Shown here: positions 25,701 to 33,724 of the stretch, one piece after another
Layout: every line of letters starts with the position of its first letter
Position numbering within the stretch: the stretch's first letter is position 1
Source: Edaphochlamys debaryana
Taxonomy: Eukaryota > Chlorophyta > Chlorophyceae > Chlamydomonadales
NCBI GenBank assembly: GCA_016858145.1
Contig: JAEHOE010000008.1
Span: forward strand, 1 to 64,000
DNA length: 64,000 nucleotides
Direction: 5' to 3'
Notes under the pieces: model-generated
Databases searched by the model: none
What the model saw: only the letters and a program-made list of their open reading frames with translations
What the model was told of the DNA's origin: nothing
Program-made: the position numbers and the translations under genes

Positions 25701-25952
25701 CCCGGTCACAGCCCGGTCACAGCCCCCTCCCTTCGGTCACAGCCTGGTCACAGCCCCCTCCCTGCGGTCACAGCCTGGTCACAGCCTGGCCCCCCGGTCA
25801 CAGCCGACTAACACGCTCGCCCCTTTCAACCTTCCCCTCAGAACCGCGACGTCTCCGCTGCCAACGTGATCCGCATTCTCCTCCTGCTGAAGCTGCTGGG
25901 CTTCAGCCGGCCGGCCGCGCTGGAGCGGCCGCCGGCCGTGGACCCGGGCTGA
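22707..25952 (+). pseudogene. Fanzor RNA-guided-nuclease-like protein, catalytic core intact but N-terminal half lesioned
   Basis: N-terminal part: Cys-rich start (KCLNCSQRTV), then helical region to DVDDALGQ with an intron from about 23233. An in-frame TAG at 23376-23378 interrupts it where copy E has AAG. The frame resumes (LVQRVNHQRELRGQQ, FALVPTPSFKPIHI) and changes again between about 23880 and 23960 without a convincing intron. From RWRFFDRAR onward the frame is open to 25114. RuvC-I is VVGVDPGAG (Asp codon 24167-24169). RuvC-II is VLVIDEYRTSK (Glu codon 25097-25099). The zinc ribbon exon 25233-25346 has TCYNCGH and DCNSC. RuvC-III is in the last exon 25842-25952 (NRDVSAANVIRILLLLK; Asp 25848-25850). 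The order of motifs is that of Fanzor/TnpB (OrfB zinc ribbon). A Ser/Gly/Asp-rich insert lies after RuvC-I. Fanzor1 versus Fanzor2 was not resolved. Confidence 0.75.
25368..25806 (+). repeat. GGTCACAGCC minisatellite in last Fanzor intron
   Basis: About 40 imperfect copies of a 10-bp unit GGTCACAGCC(T/C), some separated by TGGCCCCC or TGC, filling the intron 25347-25841. The equivalent intron of copy E (41074-41154) is only ~80 bp and lacks it, so the array expanded after the copies diverged. Not a CRISPR: units have no spacers. Confidence 0.9.
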
Positions 25953-26253
25953 GGGCCCAAACAAAGAGCAGCGGCGGCGGAGGGGGAGCGTGTGGCGTGT
26001 GGGCAGTAGCGGATGGGAGACGGACATCTTCTCTTTCTATCTTCTGGAGAGGTGCATGTGTTTTGTGCACCCAACCCAACCGGCCAAGTCCGGCATTGCG
26101 GGGTTGCGAAGGCCCCCGACTTATGGCGGCGTGGGTTTAGTCCGTGCGCTGTGGGGTCCAGTGCTTGATTGCGCGGCCCCAGTGCTGCCCGGCCTCGCGG
26201 GGTTTGGGGCTCAGCCCTTTTCCCTGTCCTGAGGAGGGACAGACACCCTTGTC
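25953..26253 (+). ncRNA. Conserved 3' block of Fanzor element: candidate guide RNA plus right end
   Basis: This ~300-base stretch after the Fanzor stop has no conserved reading frame, yet it is nearly identical in copy C (33993-34292) and clearly conserved in copy D (30483-30767, minus). All three stop together at GACACCCTTGTC. In TnpB and Fanzor systems the guide (omega/f) RNA is encoded next to or overlapping the 3' end of the gene and reaches the transposon right end. By that analogy the 3' portion is the best candidate. Transcription is not shown; it could equally be a 3' UTR with transposition signals. Confidence 0.4.
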
Positions 26254-26300
26254 GTGGCCGCCTGATACTGTATACCAATCGGGCATTCGTGCCTGGGGCG

Positions 26301-26636
26301 TGGTCACAGCCTGGCCCCCGGTCACAGCCCGGTCACAGCCTGCGGTCACAGCCTGGTCACAGCCCGGTCACAGCCTGGTCACAGCCTGGCCCCTGGTCAC
26401 AGCCTGCGGTCACAGCCTGGCCCCCCCCGGTCACAGCCTGGTCACAGCCTGGCCCCCCGGTCACAGCCTGGCCCCCGGTCACAGCCTGGCCCCCCCCGGT
26501 CACAGCCTGCGGTCACAGCCTGGTCACAGCCCGGTCACAGCCTGGTCACAGCCTGGCCCCCGGTCACAGCCCGGTCACAGCCTGGCCCCCGGTCACAGCC
26601 CGGTCACAGCCTGGTCACAGCCTGCGGTCACAGCCT
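26301..26636 (+). repeat. Second GGTCACAGCC minisatellite array
   Basis: Same 10-bp unit as in the Fanzor intron, about 30 copies, starting ~50 bases beyond the right end of copy A. It is not followed by the Fanzor last exon but by a fragment (26634-26732) shared with 29.2 kb. Probably a remnant of another element of the same family. Confidence 0.88.
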
Positions 26637-26732
26637 TCGGACGGTTCGGAGCGGGTACAACGAGTTGTTGCCACATCTCATTGGGATGGAGCTCACATGG
26701 GCCCTCGGCACGCTCTGGAACGGCACCATACT
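26634..26732 (+). repeat. Coding-like fragment shared in inverted orientation with 29.21-29.31 kb
   Basis: Encodes RTVRSGYNELLPHLIGMELT and WALGTLWN; the same ~95 bases occur on the minus strand at about 29213-29309 inside a longer open region. Probably part of an unrecognised transposon protein. Confidence 0.6.
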
Positions 26733-27417
26733 GTAATACCATACTGTCTTAACTAGTGAACGGTGCGACCAGGCTTCCTACCTCGTGATGACTGGGTCAG
26801 CATTCCATCAGGGGTGTGGACCTCCAGACCTCGTGGACCCCCAAGAGTGAGAGGTACCGTTACGAGCAAGTTGCGCAATAGCATGCGATGTAGTTCATGA
26901 CCGCCGTTTCATCACTCTGATGTGCGTTTGACGCGCAATGCTGTCGGTCCCTGTCATGTGTGTACAGCGTACGGCGCGCTGCGAAGGCATGCGCTGGACC
27001 AAAACCTGTCCCCCTCCTCAGCCTCCTCCTCCTCCCCATGCATCAAACTGCAGCCGCGCCGGCCCGTTTCCCGCCTGAGCCCTGCATCCATCCCCACGCC
27101 GAACGCCACAAAGTAGCTCAGGGTGTACGAAGGAGAGCCGAAGAGGGGCATGGTCGCCTAATCAGCAAATAAAGTTGCCCCCAGCTTGTAGCCAAGATCC
27201 CCCACCTCGACAAAATACTCCCGAGTGTGCCGGCCTTCGAGCCAAACGCCGCTGCCTTCGAGTCATCCGCACGCTGTTCATTGAGTGCGTCACATGATGA
27301 GCGCAAAACGCACGCACCATAGAGGAAAACTGGGGGGTCTCGAGAGGACGCCCCAGCTCGTCTGGAAATGAAGCAGGCGCTCCGTCCTGCAGGCGCCTCC
27401 TGAGCTCCCGCTCGCCC

Positions 27418-28528
27418 TTAGCAAACAGCACGACACTTGAGGTAGGCCTGGATCTCGCCACCGGGGTACTGCGCCGTACAGTGTAAGGAAGGTGTGTAGC
27501 GGCCGGGCGGGGAGGAGGAGTCAGTGGGAGAAACCAAGCCGACGGGCGCGGAGGTTCAGATGGCTGTCCACGGGTCCGTTTGATGTACCGCTCCCAAGCG
27601 CTCCCGAGCCCCCGCCCGGTTTGTGCTCTGCCGCATAAGATCTCACAAGCGCCCTTCCCTGATCACTGCATCGGCAACCCTCTCCCTCTCACCTTGACAG
27701 TGTGGACGTTGACGTACTGAGGGGAGGGCACACGGAGGGAGGGGTGAGAGTGTGTTTGTGTGGTGGGAGGAGGTAGCGGAGGACAGACACGACGGGTGGT
27801 GCACTGCTTCCTCCATCCAGCAATCCCCCAGCATCCTCCCTGCCGTTGGAATCACACCAATCGCTCGCTAATCCACCAAGCTCCTCCCCGCCTGCCCGGT
27901 CCCGGGCTCACTGGAAGACGTGAACCAGACGGTGAACCAGTTCTGTGGGGCACACAAGATGCACGCAGAAGGTAATGGGGGCACCGTGACATGCCAGGTC
28001 CTCCCGTAACTCGAGAGCCCTCACCGCCCCCCAGCTGCATTACACTTTGCAGTCAGAACCTGCCGCCATCGCTAGAGCCTGGGCATCGAGGCTTGGGATG
28101 AGCCAGGCTGGCCTTGCGGCCAAGACGCCTGGGTGCAGGGTTGCACCCAGGCGTAAAGGAGCACATGTCAAGACGTTTTACGCGGTTAGACTTCTGTGCC
28201 ACTGCCCTGTGCAGCTATCAGCAGGCGCCACTCCCCAGCTTGAGCGGGAAGAGTGCCGAGGGGCGTCCGCGTCCTGGTCCGCCCAGAGCACATCGAGCTC
28301 CAAACCGTCCTAAAACTGCTGGACACCAGTCCCTCATTCTGAACATGCATTATGCCTTTCGACCTGTCCGCCCAGAACCCACGGCATCACAGTGGCGAGG
28401 TTGGCGAAACCATGCACGAGTCCCGAGTGCGAGTGTGTCCGCGGCGGAACGATCCAGGCGTGCAGCTGAGCACGGGTGCAGGCGATGCACGCCGCGAGGG
28501 AAAGCAGGGTGAGTTGGACGCGGGCCAT
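27418..28528 (-). pseudogene. Degenerate CHRD-domain gene (copy A partner)
   Basis: Matches the intact minus-strand gene at 46956-49283 but has lost parts. Retained: signal exon from ATG 28528 (MARVQLTLLSLAACIACTRA), the NWFTVWFT exon 27912-27942, the YVNVHTVK exon 27693-27716 and the terminal exon 27418-27468 (YPGGEIQAYLKCRAVC, stop). Missing: the exon with the MSHIHFAMG motif, the preceding exon, and the TNITALKLEIKGNTS exon; matching sequence jumps at about 28141-28240 and at about 27825. Without these the CHRD fold cannot form. Confidence 0.7.
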
Positions 28529-30020
28529 GTCGCTGAACGACTTAGCACAGTCTTGCTGCTCCGGGCCTCTAACGGTTGCGGTTGGTACGACGGTCAGACA
28601 GTTTGGGCTGAGCCGCCGCCGTCAGACTTTGCGCCCCCCAGATTACCCCGTGTCGGCAATTCACGCCAAGCTCGCGACGCCGTGAGCTTTCTCCGGCGTG
28701 GTGGGTGTCCTCATGATCGCCGCGCGCGAGGACGTGACGCGCCGCCTCAAGGCGGCCTTAACCCCACGGTGTGCTCCCGTGCCCAAACGGGGGTGTCGGT
28801 GTTTCTTAACACTGCCCAACTGGGACCTCCCCCGACGGACAGCACCTTGCCGCTGGTCCGAGCAGGGCTCGAACCCGCCCGACCGGGCTGGAAGCTAGCC
28901 AGCCTGCTGGCGATGCCCCGCCCCCGCCCGTGTCCACGCACCCGGGCGTACAGGTTGTGGCTCTTGGTCAGCAGCCGGGCGCTCCCGGGCCGCCCTGCAC
29001 GCGCCTCCTGCTGGCGGTTGGCCGGGAAGCGAAGTCGGAAGAGAGGGCGGCATCCGGGGGCGCCGCACGTCCGCACACGGCTTTCTGCCCTGGCACGCGA
29101 GGCTCCGTGCCTAACCCCCTGGAGCCCGCGCCGCAGGTGCGGGGTGCAGGGGGCCGAGGGAGGCCCCCGTGGGAGACGCTCGGCGCCGTGGCGCGCAGCT
29201 GGCGGTGGGGTTCGTTCCAGAGCGTGCCGAGGGCCCATGTGAGCTCCATCCCAATGAGATGTGGCAACAACTCGTTGTACCCGCTCCGAACCGTCCGAAA
29301 GGACCCCAGGCGTCGTTCCTGCGGCACCCACCGCCCAGGTTGAAGCCCCCCACACGATCTCTACCTCGGCCCTCACCCTTGAGGTTGGGTTCCGGCCCCG
29401 CCCGGAACCGTACGTACAGCATGGGCACCTCCGCGCCCACCGCCAGCTGAGGCACTGCCCCCTCCGCCGCCAGTGCGCGGCCGGCGCTGGGGCCAGCGCT
29501 TGTGGGGCTGGGCGCTCCACCATTGGCGCTGCCACCCTCCACGCCTGCGCCTGCTGCTGCCGCGGCCGCGCAGCCCCCTGCAGCCGCCTGCTTGATCGCA
29601 GCCTGCACCTGCTGCACCACCGCACGCCGCACCGCCCGCCGCACCTTGGAGCGCACCGCACCCAGCGCACGGCCCTGAGGGGCGGAGAAGGCATGGGCGG
29701 CCAGCCGTGCCCTTGCAGCTGCCGCGGGCATTCTGCGCGAAGCTCCGCAGAGAGTAGGGCCCGCCCACGACCCAGTGCACCCAGCGCAAGCCGCCTGCGT
29801 CCCTCGGGCCCACCTGCTGGTGCCTGAGCATGCTGCGTGAAGCACTCGACCCCACCCCCGCTCTGCCTCCCAGCGCACCGGGAAAATTTCCGATGTGTTT
29901 CGTTGTTGTCTGTATCTTATGCATTTGAGGGCAGGATAACTTATCGACCCCGCTCTAACATGCGGGCGAGATTAAGGGAGGAAGGGTGTCCGGATTGGGC
30001 AGCGTCTTCCCAAGTGGAAA
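28529..30020 (-). other. Unrecognised minus-strand coding-like region
   Basis: No complete gene can be assembled. On the minus strand, possible exons read ALGAVRSKVRRAVRRAVVQQ followed by VQAAIKQ (about 29570-29680), GAEVPMLYVRFRAGPEPNLK with a GTGAGG donor (about 29370-29430), and then a CCGCAG acceptor before ERRLGSFRTVRSGYNELLPH (about 29250-29320). A Cys pair (TCGAPGC) and LTKSHNLYARVRGHG follow near 28930-29080. No known domain recognised. One segment is repeated at 26634-26732, suggesting a transposon origin. Confidence 0.3.
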
Positions 30021-30029
30021 CCACGGCCC

Positions 30030-30182
30030 AACCCCTGTACCCCAGCCCTTCCCCAGCCCTTCCCCAGGGCCCCAGAGCCCTTCTCAGGTCCCCAGGTACC
30101 CAGCCCTTGCCCAGGTCACGAGCCCTTCCCCAGCCCTTCCCCAGGTTCCCAGAGCCCTTCCCAGGTCCCTCCCCCAGGTCTC
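30030..30182. repeat. Imperfect C-rich repeat (AGCCCTTCCCC)
   Basis: Units of about 11-24 bases built on AGCCCTTCCCCAG/GTCCC. On the minus strand it lies directly after the zinc-ribbon exon of Fanzor fragment F, the same place where copy A carries its own intronic minisatellite. Confidence 0.7.
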
Positions 30183-30184
30183 AA

Positions 30185-30477
30185 CCAGAACGTTTCGCAG
30201 CCGGTACAGGCTTGAACGTCGCGCTTGCGTTCCGCACTATGCGGCCGGATGACTCTCAGGGGCCTCCGGCCACACGCCGAGCACGCCTGCGGGTTAGTGT
30301 GGGGTCAGTGCCAGAGTGTAAGCGCCGCCATAGCTGCGACGCCCAGGGGCTAGCAAGCGTCATTATGGCCGCGCACCCCACCGCGTACCCCACAAGTAAT
30401 ACCTTGCTCGTGTACGCTCTTGGACCTCGACCAGGTGCCGCGTGTACCGCTCGCGCAGCAGCTTGGTGAATGGGGCG
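30185..30477 (-). pseudogene. Divergent Fanzor fragment F (RuvC-II and zinc ribbon)
   Basis: Minus strand. The exon about 30403-30477 reads KLLRERYTRHLVE then EYTSK, with two extra bases (CG) breaking the frame inside the RuvC-II motif. After an intron, the exon 30185-30286 gives ACSACGRRPLRVIRPHSAER then KRDVQACTGCETFW, a CxxC...CxxC ribbon aligning with that of copy A (TCYNCGH...DCNSCFTTW) but clearly diverged. The donor after TGG is damaged (TTGAG instead of GTNNG). This is a second, different Fanzor lineage, decayed. Confidence 0.6.
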
Positions 30478-30482
30478 TGTCA

Positions 30483-30790
30483 GACAAGGGTGTCTGTCCT
30501 CCTCAGGACAGGGAAAAGGGCTGAGCCCCAAACCCCGCGAGGCCGGGCAGCACTGGGGCCGCGCAATCAAGCACTGAGCCCCACAGCGCCGGAACGCCGC
30601 CATAAGTCAGGGGCCTTCGCAACCCCGCAATGCCGGACTTGGCCGGTTGGGTTGGGTGCACAAACACATGCAACTCTCCAGAAGATAGAAAGAGAAGATG
30701 TCCTTCTCCCATCCGCTACTGCCCACACGCCACCCGCTACATGTCCCCCTCCGCCGCCGCTGCTCTTTATTTGGGCCCGCCGGGAAGGTT
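30483..30790 (-). mobile_element. Fanzor 3'-end fragment, copy D
   Basis: Inverted copy of the conserved 3' block: begins (plus-strand sense) with GACAAGGGTGTC, the complement of the shared right end, and matches back to GGGCCCAAA next to the former stop codon. It shares the subfamily insert ACATGTAGCGGGTGGC with copy E. No protein-coding part remains. It abuts fragment F, which lies beyond its right end on the same strand. Confidence 0.75.
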
Positions 30791-30902
30791 GAACGCCCAA
30801 ACATGTCGGCATGTTAGAGCGGGGTCCATGAGTTTCCCTGCCCTCACCTACACACCATAGGGGCAAGGAAGGCGGCATCGCGGGCTGGGCGTGAGAGAGA
30901 AG

Positions 30903-30961
30903 GGCCTCCAGGGGGATCGAACCCCGCACGCATGCGTGCCCCGCCAGCTCGGGTGGAGGCC
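30903..30961 (-). tRNA. tRNA-like remnant (59 nt)
   Basis: Minus strand: a perfect 7-bp terminal stem (GGCCTCC / GGAGGCC), a D-arm-like CCCGAGCTGGCGGG, a short hairpin GCACGCATGCGTGC in the anticodon position and a perfect B-box GGTTCGATCCC. At 59 nt it is too short for a standard tRNA and the anticodon loop is abnormal. It may be a decayed tRNA or the head of a tRNA-derived SINE. Confidence 0.3.
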
Positions 30962-30999
30962 AGACAGACACAGTCCCCTAAAAATGCCAGGCAGTACGA

Positions 31000-31617
31000 C
31001 AAGCGGGGTGCCCCCATGAGCCAGCCCCCCACCCGCACGCAGGCACGCACGCCGACACGGGGTAATCCTGGGGGGCTTCGCCGCCGTCAGAAAATACGCT
31101 GGGTGGCCACACTCACGCCTGCCCGCCTATACTCATCCACCCACCCATCCAACACGTTGGGGTCTCACGTCCAGGGGCTTGGAGAGCATGCGGGGAAACA
31201 CGCCGGGCCGCCCTGCCGCACCTGTTGCCCTCCGCGCCATCCTCGGCCTCCTCCTCGCCGCCACTACCGCCCAGCCAGCCGCTATCCTACAGTCGTTTCG
31301 AATGGGCAAAACCACCACCTGGTCCAGCTGCAGGCTGTGGACAGGCAGATGCTCGGTCCGGAGGCTGATTGTCCACCGTTTTTTTACTCGTCGGCGAGGC
31401 GCTTTCGCGGACTTTGAGCATATTCGCAGATACCTCATGACTGGGGCTGTGCTTTGCGCTTGGAGCGGGGCGCGGAAATGGCGAATGCTGAGCATTGGCA
31501 AGCATCTGGCCGCACTTCATCGCGCTTCGGCGCGTCTGCGGCATTTCCTTCCTCCACATTGTACTACGACATTGCACACGTTGTCACTGATTGAGCCTCT
31601 AGACCTGGCAGCGTCAA
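31000..31617. other. Upstream region of the coiled-coil gene; nothing else recognised
   Basis: Open stretches exist on both strands but show no domain or splice logic. It presumably carries the promoter and 5' UTR of the gene starting at 31618. Confidence 0.3.
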
Positions 31618-32532
31618 ATGCAAACTCGCCCGCGCCTCGCAAACTCGCCCTGCGGCAGAGTCGCGTCCGTGCGACCCTCCCGGTGCCGCATGACGCGAGC
31701 AACAGTGGCCCAGTTCTCGGACTCACCCATTGACGTTCACGCGATGCTGGTGAAGGCGGGCATTCCCTCGGATGCCGCCACCATCATGCTGCAGAAGTTC
31801 ACGCTCGTCGGCCAGGTCGCCACAAAGGGGGACATAGTGCAGCTGGGCTACGACGTGGAGCGCCAGCTGGTGACGCTGAGCAACAAGCTGGACCTCCAGC
31901 TGGTGACGCTGAGCGGCAAGGTGGAGGTGACCGCAAGCGCCACGGAGCTGAAGGTGATGAAGGAGCTCAGCGACAAGCAGGACGGCCTGAAGAAGGAGCT
32001 CAGCGACAAGCAGGATGGCCTGAAGAAGGACTTCAGCGACAACCAGGAGTCGCTGAAGTCCTTCTTCAGCGACAACCAGGAGTCGCTGAAGAAGGACTTC
32101 AGCGACAAGCAGGAGTCGCTGAAGAAGGAGCTGCAGTCCTTCTTCAGCGACAACCAGGAGTCGCTGAAGTCCTTCTTCAGCGACAACCAGGAGTCGCTGA
32201 AGAAGGAGCTGCAGTCCTTCTTCAGCGACAACCAGGAGTCGCTGAAGTCCTTCTTCAGCGACAACCAGGAGTCGCTGAAGAAGGAGCTGCAGTCCTTCTT
32301 CAGCGACAAGCAGGAGTCGCTGAAGAAGGACTTCAGCGACAAGCAGGAGTCGCTGAAGAAGGACTTCAGCGACAAGCAGGAGTCGCTGAAGAAGGACTTC
32401 AGCGACAAGCAGGAGTACAACCGAATGGAGACCCGCTTGGGCTTCTTCGTGCTTGGAATTCTGAACATTGCGGCCGCTGCCGGTCCCGAGAAGCCCCTCG
32501 AAATGGTCGTCAAGTTCTTCAGCGGGAAGTAA
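31618..32532 (+). CDS. Coiled-coil, single-TM protein resembling the DUF1640/CCDC90 (MCUR1-like) family
   Basis: 304 residues in one uninterrupted exon. A basic, acid-free start (MQTRPRLANSPCGRVASVRP SRCR) resembles a mitochondrial presequence; an internal Met25 (31690) is an alternative start. Then comes a helical head (VHAMLVKAGIPSDAATIML, VATKGDIVQLGYDVERQL) like that of DUF1640 proteins. Next is a long Lys/Asp/Ser-rich coiled coil made of ~12-residue repeats (SDKQESLKKDF, SDNQESLKSFF), and finally one hydrophobic segment (LGFFVLGILNIAAAAG) near the C-terminus. Architecture (head, coiled coil, C-terminal membrane anchor) fits mitochondrial inner-membrane DUF1640 proteins. Function (calcium-uniporter regulation in animals) cannot be assumed here. 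It lies between transposon remnants but has no stop or frameshift. Confidence 0.6.
   Translation: MQTRPRLANSPCGRVASVRPSRCRMTRATVAQFSDSPIDVHAMLVKAGIPSDAATIMLQKFTLVGQVATKGDIVQLGYDVERQLVTLSNKLDLQLVTLSGKVEVTASATELKVMKELSDKQDGLKKELSDKQDGLKKDFSDNQESLKSFFSDNQESLKKDFSDKQESLKKELQSFFSDNQESLKSFFSDNQESLKKELQSFFSDNQESLKSFFSDNQESLKKELQSFFSDKQESLKKDFSDKQESLKKDFSDKQESLKKDFSDKQEYNRMETRLGFFVLGILNIAAAAGPEKPLEMVVKFFSGK
31960..32412 (+). repeat. In-frame 33/36-bp coding repeats
   Basis: Near-identical nucleotide repeats of AGCGACAA(G/C)CAGGAGTCGC plus TGAAGAAGGACTTC, keeping frame. A higher-order block (ELQSFFSDNQESLKSFFSDN then QESLKK) occurs about three times in 32130-32320. The low nucleotide divergence suggests recent expansion by slippage or unequal exchange. 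Confidence 0.9.
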
Positions 32533-33714
32533 GTCGCGCGCAGCGCTGCAAAGAGGGGCTTAGAGCAGAGGTCGGCCAGGGTGTGTCTCCCCAGGCGTTC
32601 CCCCATCCCCGGCTGGGATGTCACGTGCGTTGACGCTTGCCTCCTGGATTCGCCCCGGATCACCCTTCCTGGCACCTCACCTCCGTATCTCCTCTGCAAC
32701 CCGATGATGTGATGCTCTTTACCCGTCCTCACGCGGAGACTGCGCCTGAGAGCGGTGTACAACAATGTACGAAAGGGTTTCCCAGAGCCCGCGCCAAGGT
32801 CGCAGCAATATGGTCTCAGCGCATTTGCATCTGGCAGGATGGTGCAGTAGGATAGTCGCAGCGCATTTGCATCAAGCCTGGCCAACACGATTTCATGAAT
32901 GCCCTTACTATTGGCCTGCATTGACGCAGGTTGGGGGCCCTTCATGGCGGTCCGGGGTGCTGTTTGAATGGGATTTGGCTGGCCGGACTCCTGTCTGCAT
33001 ATAGGTGACATCGACAGGGTTTAGGGTGCGCCGTTATTGCTCCGGTTCTGTGTTGAGGATAGACACCATTGTTGAACGCACACGAAGCCTAAGAACTGCT
33101 TCTGGCGTGTGGCACCCACCTAGATGGACTGTGCGCTAGGTTTCCTTGAGCAGGTGGCATTCCGTCAATCTGGAGGTTTCCCGTTTCCAGCCCTTCATGT
33201 GCTGTTCCTGGCTTAGGCATGCTGGTAGGCGGGCTGGGCGTGAATCGCATGTGACGGTGACGGCTCAGCCCAAAAATGTGCATAGATCTGTACCATTTGG
33301 ACCCAAGGCGTTGTTGCTGTGGTGTGGCAGCTTGGGATTGGCAAGCGTGGGCTTATGCATCCTTGCATTTAGGGCGGGGATTTAGGGCATCTTGGGATTG
33401 GCAAAAGTGGGCTCATGCACTTTTATGCGTCCTTGCATTTTGGGCGGGGGAGGCCTGTTACGGCCAATGCCAGGCCCCAGACCTGGGTCTGCACTTTGTT
33501 GGCCTTGCTTTTCGCGTAACTCGTCCCCCAGTGGCTTCCTGGTTGACTGGAGACATGATTTTTGGCATGCCAGGCGCGCGCAAAAACAGACACCCTTGTT
33601 GGCATGCAGAGTCGTGCAGTGGTGCAGTGTCGTGCTTGGTGCTGAAGTGCAGGGTGAAGCTAGGCGGGGCGTCGCCTCCGGACCCCGAGTTTTCCTCGTG
33701 TTATGAACATTTTC
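32533..33714. other. Intergenic; includes a ~66-bp tandem pair at about 33327-33452
   Basis: No gene recognised. Two tandem copies of a unit beginning CTTGGGATTGGCAA and containing CCTTGCATTT(A/T)GGGCGGGG lie at about 33328-33452. A CAGACACCCTTGTT at about 33588 resembles the Fanzor right end but the upstream block is absent. Confidence 0.4.
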
Positions 33715-33724
33715 TTCATGCTCT

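Larger units (their letters stand above)
22456..26253 (+). mobile_element. Fanzor (eukaryotic TnpB-like) transposon, copy A
   Basis: Largest of the Fanzor elements here. Right end inferred at GACACCCTTGTC (26242-26253), where similarity to copies C and D stops. GTGGCCGCC occurs at 22447-22455 and again at 26254-26262, immediately outside the proposed ends, so it may be a 9-bp target-site duplication. The element encodes a multi-exon RuvC/zinc-ribbon protein followed by a ~300-bp conserved non-coding block. No separate transposase was recognised. The whole lies inside a ~4.5-kb insertion absent from the duplicated locus. Confidence 0.65.
17778..28528 (+). repeat. Segmental duplication copy A
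   Basis: The RAP-gene 3' half, the small plus-strand CHRD gene and the minus-strand CHRD gene recur in the same order and orientation at 41334-49283. Long stretches are nearly identical by eye (for example 19596-20060 against 43113-43580, and 26910-27500 against 46446-47060). Copy A is interrupted by a ~4.5-kb insertion (about 22405-26907) carrying Fanzor copy A; copy B has the uninterrupted junction at about 46446. A is probably the source because only it has the complete RAP gene. Confidence 0.85.

Noticed and set aside
25368..25806. CRISPR-like repeat array
   Set aside because: The units are directly adjacent 10-mers without unique spacers, in a eukaryotic intron; it is a minisatellite.
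28858..28925. tRNA-Ala(AGC)-like sequence on the minus strand (GGCTGG/CCAGCC stem, GGTTCGAGCCC B-box)
   Set aside because: No 5' partner for the acceptor stem TCGGACC and an abnormal D-arm and anticodon-loop position 37; could be chance or a SINE relic, too weak to call.
31179..31733. 184-codon plus-strand open frame with a possible signal-like start
   Set aside because: No domain, and it runs into the start of the better-supported coiled-coil gene in another frame.
31848..33011. 387-codon minus-strand frame antisense to the coiled-coil gene
   Set aside because: Mirror of the 36-bp repeats (SLKSFFSDS); repetition in a multiple of three keeps several frames open at once.
33583..33597. Additional Fanzor right end (CAGACACCCTTGTT)
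   Set aside because: Only ~13 bases match and none of the conserved 300-bp block precedes it.
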